NCBI GenBank assembly: GCA_946885765.1
Contig: CAMPHD010000066.1
Location: 1 to 11,614 of the forward strand
Origin: an uncultured Thalassospira sp.
GTDB lineage: Bacteria > Pseudomonadota > Alphaproteobacteria > Rhodospirillales_A > Thalassospiraceae
Direction: 5' to 3'
DNA: 11,614 bases
Shown here: one piece after another, positions 6,925 to 11,614 of the stretch
How positions within the stretch are numbered: position 1 is the stretch's first letter
Layout: every line of letters starts with the position of its first letter
The notes under the pieces: model-generated
The model's input: only the letters and a program-made list of their open reading frames with translations
What the model was told of the DNA's origin: nothing
Databases searched by the model: none
Program-made: the position numbers and the translations under genes

Positions 6925-6964
6925 GGGCTCGCGTATCGTGTCTGAAGTTTCGGAACGAAGATTT

Positions 6965-6987
6965 AAACCCGCCCGATGTGGCGGTTT
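6965..6987. repeat. Hairpin in the leader of the IalB-family gene
   Basis: CCGCC (6969-6973) pairs with GGCGG (6980-6984). An AAA/TTT extension follows across one bulged base. It lies 41 bases upstream of the IalB-family start. On the minus strand TTTAAATC follows, so it could be an attenuator or a second weak terminator for the upstream lipoprotein unit. Confidence 0.35.
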
Positions 6988-7062
6988 TATGAGGAACTTT
7001 CCCCGATGGTGCCGGGAAAAGGTAAATATTCGACCAAGGAAATCCGTTAGATACCGAAATTT

Positions 7063-7090
7063 GAAAAATCATCAGCGATCGGTACTGATG
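7063..7090 (-). terminator. Probable terminator of the EI24-bactofilin-lipoprotein unit
   Basis: CATCAG and CTGATG (7070-7075 with 7085-7090) form a 6-bp stem with a 9-base loop. On the minus strand it is followed by ATTTTTC. It lies 19 bases past the lipoprotein stop. The stem is short, hence moderate confidence. Confidence 0.45.
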
Positions 7091-7108
7091 CAAATGGATT
7101 TCGGTCGT

Positions 7109-7702
7109 CTAACCCTTGGCAGATCGGGCCTTGATCACCTGATCGAGGCAATCCTGAACCGAGATTTTATTGGCATTTTTGCGCATCCGGGCCAGCATAT
7201 GGGTCATTTTGGGTGTATCACCTTCTGCCTCCGGGAAGAAAAAGGCATCAAACGAGCATTCATCGGAACGATATTGCCAGACCCGTGCCGGACCTTCGCC
7301 ACGGGTCATTTCCGGCGCGCCGATTTTTTTTTCGACTGCAGCTTCGGAGAGGCCCATCAGGGTTTCGGCCCTGATCGGTTTGAAAGGCACCGGCGGGATT
7401 GCCGCCGTCATGCGGGGTCCTGTCGATTTTGCGGTCGCGGGCTTGGCAGGTTTTGTCGTCACGGTGTTGGCCGCAGCAGACCCGGATTTTTTCGGAATAT
7501 CCTGGGTCACGCGTGGCGAACTGGTCGATGTGGCCTTGTTGCCATAGTTCTGATTTGTGCTGCCGGGCGGGACAGCATTGCCACCGCATGCCACCAGCGA
7601 CGTTGCGATCAGTATCATCGCGCAAAGAAGCCCGGCGGGGTGTTTACCGCGCCGGGGCTGTATCAGGGTTGTTTGGGTAAGTGAGCGGTTTGTGCCGGTC
7701 AC
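7109..7702 (-). CDS. Putative lipoprotein with BamE/SmpA-like C-terminal domain
   Basis: 197 residues. A basic N-terminus (RRGKH) and hydrophobic core (23-37) lead to the lipobox LVAC with Cys39, so a lipoprotein is likely; Gly-Gly after the Cys does not suggest inner-membrane retention. A Thr/Ser/Lys/Pro-rich linker (43-107) precedes a small domain (about 113-190) containing LMGLSEAAVEKKIGAPEMTR, EGPARVWQYRSDECSFDAFF and a final DCLDQV. The LxGLSxxxVxxxxGxP pattern and the WQYR strand resemble the SmpA/OmlA (BamE) fold. This is inference from pattern, and the role in outer-membrane assembly is unproven. C149 and C185 may form a disulfide. The start GTG at 7702 lies three bases past the bactofilin stop. 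ATG at 7618 would remove the basic residues before the core. No strong ribosome-binding site is visible. Confidence 0.72.
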   Translation of the reverse strand: MTGTNRSLTQTTLIQPRRGKHPAGLLCAMILIATSLVACGGNAVPPGSTNQNYGNKATSTSSPRVTQDIPKKSGSAAANTVTTKPAKPATAKSTGPRMTAAIPPVPFKPIRAETLMGLSEAAVEKKIGAPEMTRGEGPARVWQYRSDECSFDAFFFPEAEGDTPKMTHMLARMRKNANKISVQDCLDQVIKARSAKG

Positions 7703-7705
7703 GGA

Positions 7706-8431
7706 TCAGATATCGTCGCTTTTGCGCGGAATGGTGATTGCAGCCGAGTGGCCGGTACGACTGGTACCGTCATCGCTGCCTTCAACATATTCCAGCGAGC
7801 CCTTGATACGGGCACCATTTTCAATCTGAAGCGCACCATAGGTGATCTTGCCATTGATATCGGCCGAGCCGATGACAATGACACGGCGCGCCGTCAGATC
7901 GCCTTCGAAGGTGCCGCTGATTTCGGCTTCGTCGACCTGTGCGGTACCGACGAAGGTACCACCCTGGGAAACTTCAAGACGGGTGCATTCCTTGATCTGG
8001 GCTTCAACGTGGCCCTCGACAACCAGAACGTCGCAGGAACCGATTTCACCAGCCAGACGGATATCGCGGCCAACCGTCAGTTTTTTGCCCTCGGTGTGGC
8101 TTGGCGTGGCACTCGGACGGCCAGCACTGCCGCGGGTCGGAATTTCAAGCGGGCGCTTCGGGATTTCCGGGCGGAAGCTGGTGGAATGCGGTTTGCTGGA
8201 CATTTTCGGTTCTTCCTTTGTGCGCGGCTGGGAAAACAGCTGCGGCTCACTACGTTTTTCTGTTTTTGTGGCGGTATCGTTGCTGGCACTTGCACTTTCG
8301 TCCGAAGCCGGTTTGATCGGCGAGGAAGCTGCGCTGTCGGAAAGACCGCCGGAATTCAATCTGGAAGAAGATGTATCTGACGAAGCCGGGCTGCTGTCGA
8401 CTGTTTTGTTGGCTTTTTTCTTTCCGAACAT
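7706..8431 (-). CDS. Bactofilin family cytoskeletal protein
   Basis: 241 residues. Bactofilins polymerise without nucleotide into beta-helical filaments and commonly recruit cell-wall enzymes at specific cell sites. The DUF583 core (about 117-215) has regular right-handed beta-helix repeats: GKKLTVGRDIRLAGEI, VLVVEGHVEAQI, AEISGTFEGDL, ARRVIVIGSADINGKI, ALQIENGARIKGSLEY. Before it is a long Ser/Pro/Lys-rich disordered segment (7-115) containing KRPLEIP (92-98), and after it a short polar tail. The frame extends to a TTG at 8443, but ATG at 8431 gives the typical MFGKKK start, with AAGGAT about 12 bases upstream. It is followed three bases later by the lipoprotein gene and preceded 75 bp away by the EI24 gene. 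Confidence 0.9.
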   Translation of the reverse strand: MFGKKKANKTVDSSPASSDTSSSRLNSGGLSDSAASSPIKPASDESASASNDTATKTEKRSEPQLFSQPRTKEEPKMSSKPHSTSFRPEIPKRPLEIPTRGSAGRPSATPSHTEGKKLTVGRDIRLAGEIGSCDVLVVEGHVEAQIKECTRLEVSQGGTFVGTAQVDEAEISGTFEGDLTARRVIVIGSADINGKITYGALQIENGARIKGSLEYVEGSDDGTSRTGHSAAITIPRKSDDI

Positions 8432-8506
8432 GGGGATGACCAAATCCTTGTCTTGCAGTTTCGTTTCAGGTTTCCGCCATTTTATCCGATGCCCACCGGA
8501 ATGGCG

Positions 8507-9187
8507 TCAGGCGTTGGTCCGGTTCTCGAACGCGCCCAGACGGACGGAGTAATGCACCATAAAGGCTGTCGCAATGATCGGCGCTACAAGGTTGACCAGC
8601 GGCACAGTCATCAGGAATGTCAGGCCGATCCCGGCAAACCACAGTTTCGTCTGGCGGCTTTTGCGAATGACATTCACCGTGCGCACATCATAACGACGTG
8701 CAGCGACCAGTTCAAAATATTCACGCGACAGCAGGTAACCGTTCATCGCATAAAACGCGATAACGTATACCGGACCGGCCAAAAGAAGCGGCAGGATCAG
8801 GATGTTAAGGGCCAACGCCGTTAGTGCGAATTTAAGACCGCTGATCAGGGCTTCGGAAATCGGTTGCGGGCGTGTTTCCGGCAGAGTCGGATAATATTTG
8901 TCTTCGACCGCATTGGCGATCTGATCAAGCAGCAGGCTCGAAATCAGAACCGTAGTTGCCGGGAACAGCAGTAGCACAAGAAGCGCTAAAACAATCCCTA
9001 TACCCCAGTCAGCCAAGGTTTCCATCCAGCCGCCATCCGAGAACACTTCAAATGTGTTTAAGCCAAAGCCGATTAGCATCCAAAGCCCGACAATTGTTGC
9101 CAACGCGCCGGCAACGCCGATCAACACGACCTTGCGAAAACGCGGGTCGGAAAACTGGGAAACAGATTTCAGAAAATCATTGATCAT
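8507..9187 (-). CDS. EI24/CysZ-like integral membrane protein
   Basis: 226 residues with four hydrophobic regions (about 18-44, 61-87, 119-152 and 183-214). The third is long enough for a re-entrant or paired helix. The LFPATTVLISSLLLDQIANAVEDKYYP segment (74-100) and AFYAMNGYLLSREYFELVAARR (144-165) are typical of alphaproteobacterial EI24-domain proteins. E. coli CysZ, a sulfate permease, belongs to the same superfamily. A sulfate-transport role is not shown, as no cys genes lie nearby. The start is ATG at 9187, with AGGA (9200-9203) about 12 bases upstream. A short out-of-phase reading frame from ATG 9200 (eight codons including stop) overlaps this start. The leader contains the thi-box-like sequence described at 9194-9244. 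Confidence 0.85.
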   Translation of the reverse strand: MINDFLKSVSQFSDPRFRKVVLIGVAGALATIVGLWMLIGFGLNTFEVFSDGGWMETLADWGIGIVLALLVLLLFPATTVLISSLLLDQIANAVEDKYYPTLPETRPQPISEALISGLKFALTALALNILILPLLLAGPVYVIAFYAMNGYLLSREYFELVAARRYDVRTVNVIRKSRQTKLWFAGIGLTFLMTVPLVNLVAPIIATAFMVHYSVRLGAFENRTNA

Positions 9188-9193
9188 TGGCGG

Positions 9194-9244
9194 TTTTCAT
9201 CCTGCTGGCATGGTCATGATCAGGTTCAAAGGGAATCATGCCAG
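9194..9244 (-). promoter_or_regulatory. Partial TPP-riboswitch-like (thi box) sequence in the EI24 gene leader
   Basis: On the minus strand, 9233-9218 reads CCCTTTGAACCTGATC, the conserved 3'-half core of the TPP riboswitch (thi box). Six bases later come ATGCCAGC (9211-9204) and AGGATGAAAA, comparable to the thi-box end. A P4-like pairing, CCTG with CAGG, is possible. However, the P5 stem does not form, the G-rich P2 strand is absent, and there is no CUGAGA motif (the pyrimidine-binding half) in the roughly 100 bases upstream. Instead CTGGCATG (9237-9244) pairs with CATGCCAG (9205-9212) to enclose the core. It ends 6 bases before the EI24 start. I read it as a remnant or altered half-element, not a working TPP riboswitch. 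Confidence 0.45.
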
Positions 9245-9341
9245 ACATTACTAGGCAATCAAAATTAACAGGCAGTGAAATCGATCAGGAAATTGGGAAG
9301 ATTTTTAGCCCGAAGCGTCGGATATCTTAAGCATCGGGCAG

Positions 9342-9378
9342 AAAAAAGGCGTCCGGCCAGGGGGGAGAACCGGACGCC
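9342..9378 (-). terminator. Intrinsic terminator of the candidate small RNA
   Basis: A perfect 9-bp GC-rich stem (GGCGTCCGG with CCGGACGCC) has a 13-base loop and is followed on the minus strand by six T. It is about 290 bp past the lolA stop, too far to be lolA's usual terminator, and it lies upstream of the EI24 gene. Confidence 0.88.
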
Positions 9379-9469
9379 AGCGCTCCGATGATCTGGAGCG
9401 TGAGGAAAGGTAGGGGAGACCTGTTCCTCACACTTGGCTCCCACATCAAAATTCGGGAACCTTGTGACA
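9342..9469 (-). ncRNA. Candidate small RNA with four hairpins and C-rich loops
   Basis: On the minus strand four hairpins follow one another. A: 9455-9461 with 9436-9442, 7 bp including one G-U. B: 9419-9430 with 9401-9411, 11 bp with one bulge, loop CUCCCCU. C: 9395-9400 with 9381-9386, 6 bp. D: 9370-9378 with 9348-9356, 9 bp GC-rich, loop UUCUCCCCCCUGG, followed by U6 (9342-9347). D is a textbook intrinsic terminator. Nothing that codes a recognisable protein ends here, so the terminator needs its own transcript. With a TATATA at 9476-9481 the RNA would be about 128 nt. The CUCCCC loops resemble anti-Shine-Dalgarno loops of alphaproteobacterial regulatory RNAs such as the alpha-r14 group; membership in that family is not claimed. 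It lies between lolA and the EI24 gene. Confidence 0.7.
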
Positions 9470-9475
9470 GCTTTT

Positions 9476-9505
9476 TATATAGGAAGCCTGCGACCCCTCT
9501 GCCAT
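9476..9505 (-). promoter_or_regulatory. Candidate promoter of the small RNA
   Basis: TATATA (9476-9481) and ATGGCA (9500-9505), with an 18-base spacer on the minus strand, match sigma-70 boxes at five and four of six positions. The predicted start near 9469 sits just before the first hairpin. Confidence 0.4.
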
Positions 9506-9615
9506 AGATCAGGGGCGCATATCGGCCATAAATTTCATGCATACCGGTGAAAAATGACATCCCGATTGATCGTTGCGAAACAACAATATTTGCAACGGTT
9601 TGAATCAGAATGCTT

Positions 9616-9635
9616 AACCGCCCTGTCAGGCGGTT
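9616..9635 (-). terminator. Possible terminator of lolA
   Basis: AACCGCC (9616-9622) and GGCGGTT (9629-9635) form a 7-bp stem with a 6-base loop, 37 bases past the lolA stop. Downstream on the minus strand is AAGCATT, with few T. On the plus strand TTTT follows, but no gene runs that way here. Confidence 0.45.
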
Positions 9636-9671
9636 TTAACAATTTTGTGAAGTCGATGAGAAATCTTGAAA

Positions 9672-10367
9672 TCAGCCGCGCTGGTTGGGCCAGATACGTT
9701 CAAACTTGAACAATTCCGGGTCGAGCGTGATGCCTTCTTCGTTATTGAACAGGGTCACTGTCGTCTCGATCCCAGCGGGGTCGGTGACAATCCACTGGCG
9801 TAACTGCATCGGGTTTTCCTGGAATACAAGCGTAACACTGCCGGCACCCGGATCGGATTTGCGGACCATTTCAACCCGCATGGTTTCAGCGGTGCGTTTG
9901 AAATCGACAACCTTGACCTCGCGCGTCAGCGAAACATCCTTTGCCAGAATGATCCCGGCCGGGGTTTCGTCGATATCGAAATAGGTCGGAGCGTTGATTT
10001 CCTTGTCATAATAGATGAAATCGGACCCGGTTGAGACCAGCAGAATTTGGGCAGGAGGATTATATTCAAACCGCATCTTGCCCGGGCGTTCCATATAAAG
10101 CTTGCCCTCGGCAGCACCGCCATCCGACGAAATCTGGACGAAATCGGCTTTCAGCGTGGTGATGTCGTCGAGATAATTTTCGATCTTGTCGATGGTTGCC
10201 TGATCAATCGCGCCCGATTGTGCAAGTGCGCTTGCCGGGGTCAGGCTGATTGAAACCGGTGCGGCAATCGCAAAGGCAGTCGCAAAGACGGATGCCGCCG
10301 TCATGGTGCGGAAGCGCGCGCCCATCTGTTTGATGCGGAATTTTCCGAATTTGCTGAAGAAAGCCAT
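9672..10367 (-). CDS. lolA: Outer-membrane lipoprotein carrier protein LolA
   Basis: 231 residues. LolA is the periplasmic shuttle that takes lipoproteins from the LolCDE transporter to the outer membrane. A long N-region (1-23, basic) and hydrophobic core lead to an ALA cleavage site at 47-49. The mature part shows LKADFVQ (74-80) and GKLYMERPGKMRFEYNPP (88-105), LLVSTGSDFIYYD, and a C-terminal MQLRQWIVTDPAGIETTVTLFN, the classic LolA order. The start ATG at 10367 has only a weak AGG upstream; internal Met15 and Met22 are alternatives that shorten the N-region. In many proteobacteria lolA follows ftsK. Here the neighbour is divergent gshB, so lolA is transcribed alone. Confidence 0.94.
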   Translation of the reverse strand: MAFFSKFGKFRIKQMGARFRTMTAASVFATAFAIAAPVSISLTPASALAQSGAIDQATIDKIENYLDDITTLKADFVQISSDGGAAEGKLYMERPGKMRFEYNPPAQILLVSTGSDFIYYDKEINAPTYFDIDETPAGIILAKDVSLTREVKVVDFKRTAETMRVEMVRKSDPGAGSVTLVFQENPMQLRQWIVTDPAGIETTVTLFNNEEGITLDPELFKFERIWPNQRG

Positions 10368-10429
10368 GTGACAGCCTGTTTACCCGTTTAAGAAATTCTG
10401 TGATCGCGATTGCGAAACCGGAATGGCGA

Positions 10430-10459
10430 ATGATAAAAATTCAGCCAAATTGTAACCAA
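10430..10459 (-). promoter_or_regulatory. Candidate lolA promoter
   Basis: TATCAT (10430-10435) matches the -10 consensus at five of six bases. TTGGTT (10454-10459), 18 bases upstream on the minus strand, matches the -35 at three. The leader would be about 55 bases. Confidence 0.3.
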
Positions 10460-10520
10460 CCACAATATGTACAACATATCGCATCATTTGGCCGGGATGG
10501 CCAGCCAGGTCAAGTCACGC

Positions 10521-10562
10521 CTGCAAATGATCACAATTGGCCGGGTTTGGCCGCATTTGCAG
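10521..10562. repeat. Inverted repeat just upstream of gshB
   Basis: CTGCAAATG (10521-10529) and CATTTGCAG (10554-10562) are exact reverse complements with a 24-base spacer. The spacer holds GGCC twice, which can pair and continue the stem. It ends 22 bases before the gshB ribosome-binding site. It may be an operator or a leader hairpin. Part of the spacer (TTGGCCGGG, from 10537) is repeated upstream from 10488. Confidence 0.55.
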
Positions 10563-10599
10563 CAGTGACCGGCTTTCCGGCAACAGGAGAAAGCGTTTT

Positions 10600-11544
10600 A
10601 TGAGTCGCATCGTCGCCATTCAGATGGATCCGATCGCATCGATCGATATCAAGGGGGATTCAACCTTTGTCATGGGGCTTGAAGCCCAGTCACGCGGTTA
10701 TGATCTTTTGCACTATCATCCCGATGACATGTTTTATGACCGCGGCCGGATCAAGGCCGAAGTCCGCCCGATGACGCTTCGCTACGAAAAAGGCAATCAT
10801 TACGATCTGGGTGATGCAAAGATCATCGACCTTGCGAAGGAAACCGATGTGATCCTGATGCGCCAGGATCCGCCGTTTGACATGAATTACATCACGGCGA
10901 CCCATCTGCTGGAGGCGATCCATCCGGAAACTTTCGTGGTCAACCACCCGGGTCATGTCCGAAATGCACCGGAAAAGATTTTTGTCACCGAGTTTCCCGA
11001 TCTGATGCCGCCGACCCTGATTACCCGGTCGGCTGCGCGTATTCGCGATTTCCGCGAGGAATTTAAGGACATCATCGTCAAGCCGCTGTTTGGCAATGGC
11101 GGGGCCGGTGTTTTCCATCTGAAACCCGGGGATGAGAACCTTAATTCGCTGTTGGAGCTGTTTGCTGCCCAGTCGCGCGAACCTCTGATGGTCCAGGCCT
11201 ATTTGCCCGATGTACGCAAAGGGGACAAACGCATCATTCTGGTCGATGGTAAGCCGGTCGGTGCGATCAATCGTGTTCCGGCCGAGGGCGAGGCACGGTC
11301 GAACATGCATGTTGGCGGGGTTGCCGAAAAATCCATGCTGACCTCGCGCGAGCTTGAGATTTGCGAACGCATCGGGCCGGAACTTAAAAAACGCGATCTG
11401 ATCTTTGTCGGGATTGACGTGATTGGCGATTATATGACGGAAATCAACGTCACCTCGCCGACTGGGCTTCAAGAAGTTAACCGTTTTGACGGATCGAAAC
11501 TGGAATCCCTGATCTGGGATGCGATTGAAACCCGCCTGTCCTGA
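10600..11544 (+). CDS. gshB: Glutathione synthetase
   Basis: 314 residues, against about 316 for E. coli GshB. It joins gamma-glutamylcysteine and glycine using ATP to make glutathione in the cytoplasm. The N-terminal substrate domain has [14 protein letters not shown] (84-97) and [16 protein letters not shown] (113-128). The ATP-grasp domain has [15 protein letters not shown] (158-172), [19 protein letters not shown] (199-217), MHVGGVAE (236-243) and [20 protein letters not shown] (269-288). Asp273, Glu281 and Asn283 fit the Mg-binding positions. The start is ATG at 10600, with AGGAGA (10585-10590) nine bases upstream; the frame stays open back to 10537 but those residues are unlike the family. 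It ends in a strong terminator and is transcribed alone, as far as the window shows. Confidence 0.96.
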   Translation: MSRIVAIQMDPIASIDIKGDSTFVMGLEAQSRGYDLLHYHPDDMFYDRGRIKAEVRPMTLRYEKGNHYDLGDAKIIDLAKETDVILMRQDPPFDMNYITATHLLEAIHPETFVVNHPGHVRNAPEKIFVTEFPDLMPPTLITRSAARIRDFREEFKDIIVKPLFGNGGAGVFHLKPGDENLNSLLELFAAQSREPLMVQAYLPDVRKGDKRIILVDGKPVGAINRVPAEGEARSNMHVGGVAEKSMLTSRELEICERIGPELKKRDLIFVGIDVIGDYMTEINVTSPTGLQEVNRFDGSKLESLIWDAIETRLS

Positions 11545-11569
11545 TCGGATTTGACGACGGTACGATTTG

Positions 11570-11601
11570 GGGGCAAGCGGTTTAACCACTTGCCCCTTTT
11601 T
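11570..11601 (+). terminator. Intrinsic terminator of gshB
   Basis: An 8-bp stem (11570-11577 with 11589-11596) is extended inward by 3 bp across one mismatch, with a 3-base loop. Five T (11597-11601) follow. It begins 26 bases past the gshB stop. Confidence 0.92.
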
Positions 11602-11614
11602 CTGACTTTTATTG

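Noticed and set aside
6863..7684. 273-residue plus-strand frame
   Set aside because: Runs antisense through the lipoprotein gene and the intergenic region; composition is Phe/Arg/Cys/Gly-rich with no domain, as expected of an antisense frame.
8475..8506. Terminator between the EI24 gene and the bactofilin gene
   Set aside because: A 7-bp inverted repeat (8475-8481 with 8500-8506) exists, but GAAACC, not T, follows it on the coding strand.
9194..9340. Complete, functional TPP riboswitch
   Set aside because: The CUGAGA motif and the G-rich P2 strand are missing upstream and P5 does not pair; only the 3' core is present.
9342..9469. 6S RNA, SRP RNA or tmRNA identity for the hairpin cluster
   Set aside because: It is a chain of separate hairpins, not one long rod with a central bubble, and lacks the SRP apical loop and tRNA-like ends.
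9327..9560. 77-residue minus-strand frame overlapping the small RNA
   Set aside because: It would be read through all four hairpins and the terminator stem and ends after the U-run; no Shine-Dalgarno sequence or recognisable domain.
10690..11589. 299-residue minus-strand frame
   Set aside because: Antisense to gshB, which is certain from its ATP-grasp motifs; it also runs into the gshB terminator.
1..11614. Mobile elements, CRISPR, tRNA genes, defence systems
   Set aside because: No transposase, integrase, regular repeat-spacer array, tRNA cloverleaf or known defence domain was seen on either strand.

Overview
The window looks like a piece of an alphaproteobacterial chromosome, probably a Thalassospira-like member of the Rhodospirillales. 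This rests on recognising the proteins and their order, not on a database search. The genes are chromosomal housekeeping and cell-envelope genes. I see no tRNA, rRNA, insertion sequence, phage gene or CRISPR array. The order secB, fxsA, Tim44-like timA, mltA is typical of alphaproteobacteria.

Layout. The 3' end of hemJ (+) converges on secB (-), with a shared hairpin terminator between them. fxsA (-) and timA (+) diverge from a 382 bp intergenic region that holds several inverted repeats. timA ends in a strong terminator. mltA (+) then starts its own unit and overlaps a Dabb-domain gene by one base. This pair converges on rlmN (-) across another terminator. Upstream of rlmN lie an IalB-family gene (-) and a three-gene leftward unit: EI24/CysZ-like membrane protein, bactofilin, and a BamE/SmpA-like lipoprotein. 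A 484 bp gap separates that unit from lolA (-). Finally lolA and gshB (glutathione synthetase, +) diverge, and gshB ends in a clear terminator.

Themes. secB and hemJ serve export and haem synthesis. fxsA, timA, mltA, the EI24 protein, bactofilin, the lipoprotein and lolA all act at the membrane, peptidoglycan or outer membrane. rlmN modifies 23S rRNA and tRNA. gshB completes glutathione synthesis. timA and mltA appear to start at TTG and the lipoprotein gene at GTG, so their starts are less certain than the rest.

The most interesting parts are non-coding. (1) On the minus strand between lolA and the EI24 gene, about 9342-9469 can fold into four consecutive hairpins. The last is a textbook intrinsic terminator, and two loops are C-rich and complementary to Shine-Dalgarno sequences. 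This is a strong candidate for an unannotated small RNA. (2) Just downstream on the same strand, in the leader of the EI24 gene, is a 16-base match to the conserved thi-box core (TPP riboswitch 3' half), but the CUGAGA half is missing. It may be a remnant or a repurposed half-riboswitch. (3) The fxsA-timA and lolA-gshB intergenic regions hold long inverted repeats that no gene explains.
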